Assembly (NCBI GenBank): GCA_963705275.1
Contig: OY970063.1
Span: 1,302,001 to 1,366,000, forward strand
Source of the DNA: Fen-1135 sp963705275
Lineage (GTDB): Bacteria > Desulfobacterota > Syntrophia > Syntrophales > UBA2185
Reading direction: 5' to 3'
Length of the DNA stretch: 64,000 bases
Shown: in pieces, positions 45,147-52,867 of the stretch
How positions within the stretch are numbered: position 1 is the stretch's first letter
How the letters are laid out: each line of letters begins with the position of its first letter
Notes under the pieces: model-generated
Told to the model about the DNA's origin: nothing
What the model saw: only the letters and a program-made list of their open reading frames with translations
Database searches by the model: none
Translations under genes and position numbers: made by a program

Positions 45147-45683
45147 CTATAACTTCTTGATCTTTATCATGGCTGATTTTTCCCTCCGGGAAAGTCTCCT
45201 TGATGGTCCTTTCTTTTTTACTCCTCTCTTTATTGCATCATCTTCTTCTTTATCTGATCTTACTTCCGTCTGCCGGGCATGGTCCGTCATAGGGGTTTTT
45301 GCCCTCCTCATCAGTTCGTCAAAATCCAGTGATGATATAGCTGTTTCCCCACGGCGACTGACAAAATCGGCGATGTCCCTGTCCGAAGTTACAACAACAA
45401 TTTCTTCCCCCCTTTCTTGAACCATCCTTTTGATGACTTCGTCCGCTTTTTCGCCCTTCCGGGAATAGATGATGTCAATGCCTGAGAGTCGATCCCTCTC
45501 TTCCTCGACAGGCCCGCCCTGCCAGCCGTCGAAGACAATGGTCATCTTGTATCCTCTCTGTTCTTTATAAGGAGATATGCTGCGTATCAGAGCCTTTCGG
45601 CCTTCCTCCAGGCTGAATCTCTCATACCGTCTCAAGGCATCTGATTGTCTTATCAGATTATACCCGTCAATGATGATATGCAT
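45147..45683 (-). CDS. NYN-domain RNase-like protein (YacP/Rae1 family)
   Basis: A 178-residue protein with a PIN-like NYN fold: MHIIIDGYNLIRQSDAL (metal-binding Asp and Asn), TIVFDGWQGGP and VVVTSDRDIADFVSRRG, acidic residues lining the active site. YacP/Rae1 in Bacillus is a ribosome-dependent mRNA endonuclease. The Lys/Arg-rich C-terminal tail would fit RNA binding. Single gene, convergent with holA. Confidence 0.85.
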   Translation of the reverse strand: MHIIIDGYNLIRQSDALRRYERFSLEEGRKALIRSISPYKEQRGYKMTIVFDGWQGGPVEEERDRLSGIDIIYSRKGEKADEVIKRMVQERGEEIVVVTSDRDIADFVSRRGETAISSLDFDELMRRAKTPMTDHARQTEVRSDKEEDDAIKRGVKKKGPSRRLSRREKSAMIKIKKL

Positions 45684-46155
45684 GATGGCAAATGCCCGCT
45701 TAATTTCATCGCTTATTGACCTAAGAGAGGAAGGGTGACTCTTCTGCCGCTCCTCAGGTTAGGCATCTGATGCCAAATTATTTATTATCCGGACGCTCCG
45801 GTTTTTTTCTTGACCTCGACACCGCAATTCTGCTATTTTCCGCTTGTCTTTATAATAGAAAGTTCTTTGCAGGTCAATTCCTACCTTAATACTTCTGCAA
45901 GCGAGTGGCAACAGGACACGTTGCCACATAACGAAAAAAATTAAGATATCCATGAACCTTCGGTATTCGCACAAAATTTTCTACGCCCATGATTCCACAA
46001 TGATGCAAGAAATGGGTGGCAACAGCTGGCCTTGCATAAAGTTTAAGATTCAAAGCATGTCCGTCGACTTCCTCATTGTTGCTAGAACTCCCAACCAGTG
46101 TGGCTAAGATTAATAGAATTCGACTAAGAAAATTATATGATTAGGAGGACGAAAA
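45684..46155. other. Intergenic region between NYN gene and acyl-CoA dehydrogenase
   Basis: No supported gene; the 71-codon minus-strand ORF here has no family pattern. It holds the GTGGCAAC inverted repeat at 45905-45927, a further GTGGCAACAG at 46016-46025, and the TAGGAGG ribosome-binding site of the dehydrogenase. Divergent promoters must lie here; I could not place them safely. Confidence 0.4.
45905..45927. repeat. Perfect 8-bp inverted repeat, possible operator
   Basis: GTGGCAAC-N7-GTTGCCAC. There is no T-tract on either side, so it is not a terminator. GTGGCAACAG from the left arm recurs as a direct repeat at 46016-46025, closer to the acyl-CoA dehydrogenase start. A regulator-binding site is possible. 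Confidence 0.45.
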
Positions 46156-47298
46156 ATGGATTTTGAATTAGACGATGAATTGAAGATGTTGAAGGAAATG
46201 TCATACAAATTTGCCCAGGCTGAGTTTACCGGTATATCCCATGAATGTGACGAGGGAGAAAAATACACCCCGGACATTCGCAGAAAGGCCGCTGAAAATG
46301 GTCTCATCGGGGCATGGATTCCCGAAGAATATGGCGGTGCAGGGGCGGGTTTTTTGGGCAATGCCATCATCACAGAAGAGCTGTCCAAAGTGGACATGGG
46401 AGTGGGCTTGAATGTCGTTGCCGCCACATTCGGCTGCGAATCCATACTACACTTCGGGTCGGAAGAGCAGAAAAAGACATACCTCCCGCCGGTATGCAGA
46501 GGGGAGTGGGTCAGTGCCGGGGCATTTACGGAGCCCAATGCCGGCACAGATGTGGCGGGATACAAAACTAAGGCTGCTAAAGACGGAAACGACTATGTCA
46601 TCAGCGGCAATAAAATGTTCATAACCAATGGCACTGTCTGCGACTTCATGGTAGCCCAGTGCATTACCAACCCGGAGGAAAAAAAGCACAACAGCTTCAG
46701 CCTTATCATAGTTAGAGCCGATACGCCGGGGATAACGAGAAACAAGATTCATGGGAAAATGGGTATCCGCTCCAGTGATACGGCAGAAATCGCTTTTGAG
46801 GATGTGCGGGTTCCTCGGACTAACCTGGTTGGCAAGGAAGGCAACGGCTTCCGGCAGTTGATGCATTTTTTTGATACAACAAGGGTATTGGTCGCCGCCC
46901 AGGCCCTCGGCCTTTCCGAAGCCTGTCTGGAGACAAGCATCAAGTACGTCAAGGAAAGAACAGCATTTGGAGCCCCATTGGGTTCGTTCCAGCTGACCCA
47001 GATGAAACTGACGGAAATGGCAATCAAAATAGAGGCTCTCCGGGGTCTTATTTATAAATCGGCATGGCTTCTTGATGAGGGCAGGCCGGACTATACGCTG
47101 GCTGCGATGGCGAAGTACTGCGGAGGTCAGACGGCGGTCTTCTGCGCGAATTACGCCGTGGAACTGCACGGTGGATACGGTTACGTTGACGAGTACAACG
47201 TCCAGAAATGGTACCGTGACGCCAAAATTCTCGAACTTTACGAAGGAACTAAAGAAGCTGAAATCATGACCATCGGCAGAACTCTGCAGGCACGGTAG
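46156..47298 (+). CDS. Acyl-CoA dehydrogenase
   Basis: A standard-length (380 residues) FAD-dependent acyl-CoA dehydrogenase. Blocks: WIPEEYGGAGAGFLG, GAFTEPNAGTDVAGYKT (FAD-binding signature), DVRVPRTNLVGKEGNG, ERTAFGAPLGSFQ, ELHGGYGYVDEYNVQKWYRD and LYEGTKEAEIMTIGR, the last carrying the catalytic Glu and the ACAD C-terminal signature. A strong TAGGAGG ribosome-binding site precedes the ATG. Monocistronic by appearance. The substrate is not evident: a short-chain or alicyclic acyl-CoA is plausible in a syntroph. Confidence 0.93.
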   Translation: MDFELDDELKMLKEMSYKFAQAEFTGISHECDEGEKYTPDIRRKAAENGLIGAWIPEEYGGAGAGFLGNAIITEELSKVDMGVGLNVVAATFGCESILHFGSEEQKKTYLPPVCRGEWVSAGAFTEPNAGTDVAGYKTKAAKDGNDYVISGNKMFITNGTVCDFMVAQCITNPEEKKHNSFSLIIVRADTPGITRNKIHGKMGIRSSDTAEIAFEDVRVPRTNLVGKEGNGFRQLMHFFDTTRVLVAAQALGLSEACLETSIKYVKERTAFGAPLGSFQLTQMKLTEMAIKIEALRGLIYKSAWLLDEGRPDYTLAAMAKYCGGQTAVFCANYAVELHGGYGYVDEYNVQKWYRDAKILELYEGTKEAEIMTIGRTLQAR

Positions 47299-47302
47299 TC
47301 AT

Positions 47303-47355
47303 ACAAAAAAAATGCTCCCGTCCCCGTCTTAACAAGAATGGGGATGGGGGCATTT
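47303..47355 (-). terminator. Convergent-gene terminator (T-tract on minus strand)
   Basis: AATGC-T-CCCGTCCCC pairs with GGGGATGGGGGCATT across a 14-base loop (47311-47355). On the minus strand it is followed by T8. It would end rpe transcripts and, without the T-run, may also slow the acyl-CoA dehydrogenase transcript. Confidence 0.85.
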
Positions 47356-47372
47356 CCAATTCTAAGTGGAGA

Positions 47373-48029
47373 TCAACCGCCTATGAGGGCTTTCATGGCC
47401 CTGACGGTATGAGCATAGTCGTCGCTCCCGAAGATGGCTGCGCCCGATACTATGACGTCTGCGCCGGCTTCAGCTACCAGTCGAATATTATCGAGAGTTA
47501 CGCCACCATCAACTTCGATGGCGACATCTGGCGCAACGGCATTCACCATCTCCCTTGCTTGCGCTATCTTCGGCAGGACATGCTCTATGAATTTCTGTCC
47601 CCCGAATCCGGGATCAACTGACATGACAAGGAGAAGATCAATATCTTTCAGAATCGGCTCAACTTGTAAGAGTGGCGTGGCAGGATTAAGAGACACGCCC
47701 GCCTTGATGCCCCTTTCCTTTATCTGGGCAATGGTCCTGTGGAGATGCCAGGCTGTCTCGGCATGAATTGTTATGACATCACTCCCTGCTTCGGCAAAGG
47801 AGTCTATATAACTTTCCGGATTTGAAATCATGAGATGCACGTCGAAAGGAAGTCTTGTGATCTTTCGGAGCCATTTTACCGGACCTGGCCCGATAGTGAT
47901 ATTAGGAACGAAATGACCGTCCATTACATCTATGTGTATCCAGTCGGCGCCGGCTCTTTCCACAGCCATGATTTCTTCACCGAGCCGGCTGAAGTCAGCG
48001 GAGAGGATGGAAGGGGCAATCTTCTTCAT
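47373..48029 (-). CDS. rpe: Ribulose-phosphate 3-epimerase
   Basis: Rpe interconverts ribulose-5-P and xylulose-5-P. The 218-residue TIM barrel shows KIAPSILSADFSRLGEE, WIHIDVMDGHFVPNITIGP, FDVHLMISNPESYI, VMSVDPGFGGQKFI and IEVDGGVTLDNI, including the metal-binding His/Asp residues. ATG 48029 was chosen over a TTG one codon upstream. On the minus strand, two TTGACA elements lie ~95-120 bp upstream. Confidence 0.96.
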   Translation of the reverse strand: MKKIAPSILSADFSRLGEEIMAVERAGADWIHIDVMDGHFVPNITIGPGPVKWLRKITRLPFDVHLMISNPESYIDSFAEAGSDVITIHAETAWHLHRTIAQIKERGIKAGVSLNPATPLLQVEPILKDIDLLLVMSVDPGFGGQKFIEHVLPKIAQAREMVNAVAPDVAIEVDGGVTLDNIRLVAEAGADVIVSGAAIFGSDDYAHTVRAMKALIGG

Positions 48030-48230
48030 CAAATGCCTTCTTTTTCGCTCTTCTGAAACTTATGAAAAAATGTGTCTTGCGTCATTTTTTTGAAAGAATT
48101 GTACTGACGAAATGTCAATACACCATCGATGCATACCTGTCAATAATTACTGAAAGGGAGAAAAGGCCCTTGACAAAATAATTCTAAGAGCCCATGCTTC
48201 CGGCAAAATCCAATCACATAATTGCAATCA

Positions 48231-49526
48231 ATGTACTTTCTTTATAACATTCTATTATTTATGGCTGCCTTGTTTGCTCTCCCCTACTATGCGATCAAGA
48301 TGACACTGACGGGAAAATACAGGCAAAGCATGGGATCGAAGTTCGGGATTATCAGGCCCTCAATCTTCGCAGAGATGAAGGGCAGCCCCAGGATATGGAT
48401 ACATGCTGTATCCGTCGGCGAGGTTACTGCTGCCGAGCCGATCGTTGCTTCCTTGAGAACGCACTTCCCTGAGGCCTGCATTGTACTATCCACCAGCACT
48501 GAAACGGGCCAGGACATAGCGAGAAGGATTGTCACCGGAGCTACGTCCTTTATATACTACCCTCTTGATATCCCGTTTGTCGTAAGAAAGGTTATCACGA
48601 AAGTGAGGCCTGATATCTTTATCCTTACAGAGACGGAACTGTGGCCCAATTTTATCAGGGAGTGTAAAGAACAGGGAGCGAAGGTAATTATGGTCAACGG
48701 TCGCATCTCTCAACACTCCTATCAAAGGTATGCCATGACAAGGTTCTTCTGGAAAGGCATTGTAAATTTGATAGACGAAATGGGTGTGATTTCGGAAATT
48801 GATGGCGAGCGTATGAAAGCGATTGGTATGGCGCCATCCAAGGTTCATGTCATGGGTAACGCAAAGTACGACAGCTTCGCTGCGAAGGCATCCCCTCCTG
48901 TCCGGGAAGAGATGGAAAGAAGGATGAACCTCACAAAAATGGACAGGGTCTTCGTGGCGGGAAGCACCCATGACAGCGAGGAGAAAATAGTCCTCTATGT
49001 TTACAAACGCCTCCTTGAGAGTTACCATGATTTAAAATTGATTATCGTCCCTCGACATCCGGAAAGAGGTCATGCAGTTTTGTCCTTGGTCAAGGAGGCA
49101 GGCTTTCACGATTGCCTGACGATGACTGAGATCAACGGTGGCAGACGTCGAATCGGCGAGCGGATTATCGTTATCGATGTCATAGGTGAACTCTTCAAAG
49201 TATACTCTCTCGCTTCTGTGGTCTTCTGCGGTGGTTCCCTTGTCCCGAAGGGCGGGCAAAACATCCTCGAACCTGCAGCATGGGGCAAGGTCATTTTTTA
49301 TGGACCCTCCATGGATGACTTCAAGGACGAAAAGGAACTTTTGGAAAAGAGCGGGGCGGGGATAACGGTGAAAGGCGGCGAAGAATTACTTAACGGCATC
49401 CTCAAGCTCATGTCTGATCCTGATGCGCTTGCGAGGAAGGGAGAGGAGGGGCGAAAAATTGTGGTTGCCAATATGGGGGCTGCAGATAGATATGCCGAGA
49501 TGGTCAGGTCACATATTGAAAGATAA
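48231..49526 (+). CDS. waaA: 3-deoxy-D-manno-octulosonic acid transferase
   Basis: WaaA/KdtA adds Kdo to lipid A precursors. The ~431-residue protein has an N-terminal membrane-anchor helix, then IWIHAVSVGEVTAAEPIV (family block), FILTETELWPNFIRECKEQG, MVNGRIS, VFVAGSTHDSEE and SVVFCGGSLVPKGGQNILEPA near the C-terminus (GT-B fold, family GT30). It implies a Gram-negative outer membrane with LPS. ATG 48231 was chosen over TTG 48222. Confidence 0.95.
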   Translation: MYFLYNILLFMAALFALPYYAIKMTLTGKYRQSMGSKFGIIRPSIFAEMKGSPRIWIHAVSVGEVTAAEPIVASLRTHFPEACIVLSTSTETGQDIARRIVTGATSFIYYPLDIPFVVRKVITKVRPDIFILTETELWPNFIRECKEQGAKVIMVNGRISQHSYQRYAMTRFFWKGIVNLIDEMGVISEIDGERMKAIGMAPSKVHVMGNAKYDSFAAKASPPVREEMERRMNLTKMDRVFVAGSTHDSEEKIVLYVYKRLLESYHDLKLIIVPRHPERGHAVLSLVKEAGFHDCLTMTEINGGRRRIGERIIVIDVIGELFKVYSLASVVFCGGSLVPKGGQNILEPAAWGKVIFYGPSMDDFKDEKELLEKSGAGITVKGGEELLNGILKLMSDPDALARKGEEGRKIVVANMGAADRYAEMVRSHIER

Positions 49527-49609
49527 ATTGTCTATCCATGCATTCATCATGTGATACTGATAAATCGTCAAGCTTGCAAAACAGATCCCGCCCTTTGATC
49601 AAGACAGTA

Positions 49610-50509
49610 TCAGCCCTCGGCCCGCTTCAGGTATTCGTTCCATCTCGTGTCAACCCACCGCTGGAGCTGCCTCAGTTGCTCGATGCTCATTTTTCGGAAG
49701 CGCCCCTGTCTCTCGACATAATTGATTACAGGCAGCTTGTTTCCTTTTTCCGCCAGTGTCTTGCTTCTTCCGGTAAAGCGAAATTTGCCATCTTCAACCT
49801 CGAAGAGGACGACGATCCCCGTCTCTACCGCAAGCCTCCCGACGCGTACCGTGTCCTTAGGTGCGTAACCCCACCCCGGAGGGCAAGGAACGGCGATCTG
49901 CATATACCGCGCTCCTTTAATGCGCTTAGCCTTGACAAATTTATCGTACAGGTCGATCGGATATGCCGATGAAGTGGTAGCGAGATAAGGCAGGTCGTGG
50001 GCTTCCATAATTCGCAGCATATCCTTTTTGGGCTGCTGCTTGGTTAAGACCGGTGTGGTAGAGGTCAATGCGCCTATGGGTGTGGCACTGGAGCGCTGTG
50101 TACCGGTATTCATGTACCCCTCGTTGTCATAACAGACATATATGAAGTCCGTGCCCCTTTCGGCTGCACCGCTCAGAGCCTGGATTCCCATGTCGAAAGT
50201 ACCGCCGTCTCCGGCAATGGCTACGACTGTAATGTCCGTACGATTGAGGGCATTCAGGCCAGCGACAAGACCCGACGCAGAGGCCGCCGTACTGGCGAAT
50301 GTACAATTGAGGGCAGGAATAGTCACGGATGTCGTCGGATACAGGCCATGGAGAACGGTCAGGCAACAGGCCGGAAATGTCATAATCGTATTTTCACGCA
50401 ATGCTTTCAGAACATAGCGGTACGCCAGGGACAGGCCGCAACCCTGACAGGCCCTCTGACCAGGGAGCATATACTCTTCAATATTAACCTTAAACAGGTT
50501 CTCTGGCAT
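49610..50509 (-). CDS. 2-oxoacid:ferredoxin oxidoreductase, beta (TPP) subunit
   Basis: A 299-residue beta subunit. It carries CQGCG with further cysteines for a [4Fe-4S] cluster and the thiamine-diphosphate motif GDGGTFDMGIQAL followed by YDNEGYMNTG (GDG...N). It oxidises a 2-oxoacid to acyl-CoA plus CO2 with ferredoxin, or runs in reverse. Last gene of the operon gamma-delta-alpha-beta. Length and order match pyruvate or 2-oxoisovalerate (VOR/POR) types; the leader peptide upstream suggests a branched-chain substrate. Confidence 0.93.
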   Translation of the reverse strand: MPENLFKVNIEEYMLPGQRACQGCGLSLAYRYVLKALRENTIMTFPACCLTVLHGLYPTTSVTIPALNCTFASTAASASGLVAGLNALNRTDITVVAIAGDGGTFDMGIQALSGAAERGTDFIYVCYDNEGYMNTGTQRSSATPIGALTSTTPVLTKQQPKKDMLRIMEAHDLPYLATTSSAYPIDLYDKFVKAKRIKGARYMQIAVPCPPGWGYAPKDTVRVGRLAVETGIVVLFEVEDGKFRFTGRSKTLAEKGNKLPVINYVERQGRFRKMSIEQLRQLQRWVDTRWNEYLKRAEG

Positions 50510-50513
50510 ATTC

Positions 50514-51722
50514 TCACTCCGTAAAACAGTTTAGCCATTTCGGCACAGGTTCCGTATCCCCTGCGGCGATTGCGTCCCGTGACGATCCTACTGCCTCGGC
50601 GAGTTCCCTCGCTTTGACATCACGGCCCCCGAGGCCGCAGATGTAGTTGTGGATGGGCAACCGGATATCCGTCCCGTAAAAGGCAGCCTTTATTTCGGAA
50701 CACAAAGCTCCTTCATATCCGTAGCTGATCCCCTTTTCGAATACGCAGATAGCCTTTGCCTTACTGAAAGCCGCGCGGACGTCTTCTTTCGGGAAGGGCC
50801 TAAAGACCCTTATTCCGACAACTCCGGCTTTCATACCCGCCGCCCTCAGCATATCCGCTGCCGCGGTGGCTTCGCTGGCTACAGAACCCATCCCTGCAAG
50901 TATCATCTCGGCGTCATCTGTCTTATATTGCCATAGCATGCCGCCGTGATCTCTCCCAAAAGCCCCGGCAAATTGGCGACTCGTAGAAATAATAACATCA
51001 CGAGATTCATTGAGGGCCTTCTGAAGTTTATAGCGCATTTCCATATATCCATCACACAGCACACCCTCTGAATTAGCCCTTCGCCAAGGAAAGAGAACAG
51101 GATTGATATTCATGGGAGCTTCCGGCGACAGGATTGTATGGGGCTTATAAGGGGGCAGGAAATCGGAGACTGCCTCAGCGTCGGGGATCTCTACGGGCAT
51201 CATTGTATGAGACATGACGAAACCATCGTAGCAGATCATGACAGGCACATAGACGGACTCGGCAATCCGGTACGCCTGAATGATGGAGTCAATGATCTCC
51301 TGGTTGTCGCGGCAGTAGATCTGTATCCAGCCTGTATCACGCTGTGCTATGGAATCCTGCTGGTCATTGAAAATCGTCCACGGCGCTCCCACTCCCCTGT
51401 TGATGCAGCACATCACAATAGGCAGTCTCGCGCCGGCTGCCCAATGTATCTGCTCATGCATATAAAGCAGTCCCTGGGAACTGGTAGAAGTGAAGACGCG
51501 CGCCCCCACGGTGGATGCCGATATGCAAACCGCAAGCGCGGAATGCTCGGATTCAACGCGGATATATTCTGCCTTAAGTTCACCGCCCTCAATCAACTGG
51601 GAAAGCATCTCCGTTACAGAGGTCTGCGGCGTAATGGGATAGGCCGCCACGACCTGAACATGGCTGAGCTTTGCCCCGAGAGCCGCAGCCTGGTTGCCCG
51701 TCATGATTTGTACTTCAGCCAT
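50514..51722 (-). CDS. 2-oxoacid:ferredoxin oxidoreductase, alpha subunit
   Basis: A 402-residue alpha subunit: GNQAAALGAKLSHVQVVAAY, YPITPQTSVTEMLSQ (TPP-pyrimidine domain), RVESEHSALAV, SSQGLLYMHEQIHW and, in the C-terminal domain, GMGSVASEATAAADMLR and VGIRVFRPFP. It starts within the delta gene (8-base overlap) and ends 4 bases before the beta gene. The substrate is discussed with the beta subunit. Confidence 0.94.
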   Translation of the reverse strand: MAEVQIMTGNQAAALGAKLSHVQVVAAYPITPQTSVTEMLSQLIEGGELKAEYIRVESEHSALAVCISASTVGARVFTSTSSQGLLYMHEQIHWAAGARLPIVMCCINRGVGAPWTIFNDQQDSIAQRDTGWIQIYCRDNQEIIDSIIQAYRIAESVYVPVMICYDGFVMSHTMMPVEIPDAEAVSDFLPPYKPHTILSPEAPMNINPVLFPWRRANSEGVLCDGYMEMRYKLQKALNESRDVIISTSRQFAGAFGRDHGGMLWQYKTDDAEMILAGMGSVASEATAAADMLRAAGMKAGVVGIRVFRPFPKEDVRAAFSKAKAICVFEKGISYGYEGALCSEIKAAFYGTDIRLPIHNYICGLGGRDVKARELAEAVGSSRDAIAAGDTEPVPKWLNCFTE

Positions 51723-52008
51723 TTTTCTCCCCCTCGCTCACCATAGTAATCGCTTTTCCGGGACACTCTTCAGCGCAAATGCCGCAACCCTTGCAGTATT
51801 CCAGGTCGATTTCCAGGGGGATCGTCGCTTTGATTACTCCTTCCGGACAGTAGAGCCAGCAGAGAAAACAGGCAGCCTTTTTCTTAATGGAGGGGATGCA
51901 CTTTGAATGATCACAAACTGGCCTCATATCCCGCCAGTCGCCCGTTTTCCCCGCTTCTCCAATGGCAGGTGTGGCCATGGCGGAAATATTCCTGTCTTTC
52001 TTCTTCAC
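51715..52008 (-). CDS. 2-oxoacid:ferredoxin oxidoreductase, delta (ferredoxin) subunit
   Basis: A 97-residue ferredoxin-like protein. One clear 4Fe-4S motif, CKGCGICAEECP, is near the C-terminus. The other, ACFLCWLYCP with flanking Cys (CDHSKC), is less regular. It is the PorD/VorD type that passes electrons from the beta subunit to free ferredoxin. Its ATG overlaps the gamma stop (ATGA). Confidence 0.92.
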   Translation of the reverse strand: MKKKDRNISAMATPAIGEAGKTGDWRDMRPVCDHSKCIPSIKKKAACFLCWLYCPEGVIKATIPLEIDLEYCKGCGICAEECPGKAITMVSEGEKNG

Positions 52009-52586
52009 AGTTTTTGTCCTCTATTGGCGGCTATTATTAAAGTCTGTTCAAATGCATCACGTAAGGCGGCAAAATTGGCAGAAGAAACGGCGCCGGATAA
52101 TTTACCCTTCAGTCCTCTTTCCATCGCCTCAAGAGACACAAGGTTTGATGCCCTGGCAAATGCCCCCAGCATCGTGGTGTTGATAATGGGTTTCCCCTCT
52201 CTGATGAGATGGTGTTTAAGTGCAATATTTCCCGCATCAACCGTGGCTACGCTGATCTTCGTATCAAAATTTAGCTCATCTGGTTTCAAGGGGGTATTGA
52301 CGATGATAAGCCCCCCATCTTTGAGCGTCGCCAGAATATTTACTGCAGAAAGGAGAGATGGATCAAGAACAATAGATATATCCGCACGCTCAATCTGCGA
52401 CACCATCCGGATTGGTTCTGACGAGATCCTGGTTGATGCTGTCAACGGGGCGCCTCTTCTTTCCGGGCCGAAGGTCGGTGCGGAGGTAACCCCTTTGAAT
52501 CCTTGAATATACGCTGCCTCTGCCAGAATCTGTGCAGCTATCACAACACCCTGGCCGCCTCTTCCGTGCCATATTACTTCATGCAT
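52005..52586 (-). CDS. 2-oxoacid:ferredoxin oxidoreductase, gamma subunit
   Basis: A 193-residue gamma subunit with HGRGGQGVVIAAQILAEAAY at the N-terminus, SAPTFGPERRGAP and a central NTTMLGAFARASNLVS block. It is the first structural gene of the operon. It has a CAAGGACAGG ribosome-binding site and lies 31 bases after a strong intrinsic terminator, which is the end of a leader region with a Leu-rich small ORF. Confidence 0.93.
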   Translation of the reverse strand: MHEVIWHGRGGQGVVIAAQILAEAAYIQGFKGVTSAPTFGPERRGAPLTASTRISSEPIRMVSQIERADISIVLDPSLLSAVNILATLKDGGLIIVNTPLKPDELNFDTKISVATVDAGNIALKHHLIREGKPIINTTMLGAFARASNLVSLEAMERGLKGKLSGAVSSANFAALRDAFEQTLIIAANRGQKL

Positions 52587-52616
52587 ACCGCCTGTCCTTG
52601 CAAATCTAATTAAAAT

Positions 52617-52650
52617 AAAAAGGCCATGGATTTTTTGCCCATGGCCTTTT
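52617..52650 (-). terminator. Attenuator terminator before the oxidoreductase operon
   Basis: On the minus strand AAAAGGCCATGG (52650-52639) pairs with CCATGGCCTTTT (52629-52618), a 12-bp stem with a 9-base loop followed by TATTTTAATT. It is 31 bases before the gamma start. Its 5' arm is also complementary to part of the leader ORF, so the terminator can be replaced by another structure. Confidence 0.85.
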
Positions 52651-52670
52651 AGGATGATATCTACGTACTC

Positions 52671-52787
52671 TTATCCTGTCCTAAAAACGACGGGCGACGC
52701 GGATAGCCGCGTCAACAGAAGAGGGAGGAGGAGCAAGCGAATAACACACAAGACAAAGGTCTCTCTTCTTATTGATACATAGGTCAT
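52671..52787 (-). CDS. Leu-rich leader peptide (putative attenuation leader)
   Basis: A 38-codon ORF starting at ATG 52787. Seven of eight consecutive codons (18-25) are Leu (TTG CTC CTC CTC, then CCT, then CTT CTG TTG), with a further Leu at 28 and Val/Ile-rich flanks. This matches the pattern of leu/ilv leader peptides. The last codons (52695-52679) overlap the strand that can pair with the terminator's 5' arm, so ribosome position would decide which hairpin forms. The Shine-Dalgarno is weak, and a TTG start closer to the Leu run is possible. Inferred from sequence only. Confidence 0.65.
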   Translation of the reverse strand: MTYVSIRRETFVLCVIRLLLLPLLLTRLSASPVVFRTG

Positions 52788-52817
52788 TTTCAGGAAATCC
52801 CATCCAAATTTTCTGAA

Positions 52818-52846
52818 TGTATAGAATAAACGATAGCATATGTCAA
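52818..52846 (-). promoter_or_regulatory. Putative promoter of the leader/oxidoreductase operon
   Basis: On the minus strand, TTGACA (52846-52841), a 17-bp spacer and TATACA (52823-52818). Transcription would begin near 52811, about 24 bases before the leader peptide ATG. Confidence 0.7.
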
Positions 52847-52867
52847 TAGACAAATCATACCAGATAC

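Noticed and set aside
45759..45974. 71-codon minus-strand ORF in the intergenic region
   Set aside because: No ribosome-binding site of note, no family pattern, and it covers a perfect inverted repeat that looks regulatory.
46447..47169. 240-codon minus-strand ORF
   Set aside because: Antisense to the acyl-CoA dehydrogenase; no recognisable domain.
49538..49972. 144-codon plus-strand ORF after waaA
   Set aside because: Mostly antisense to the oxidoreductase beta gene; no domain.
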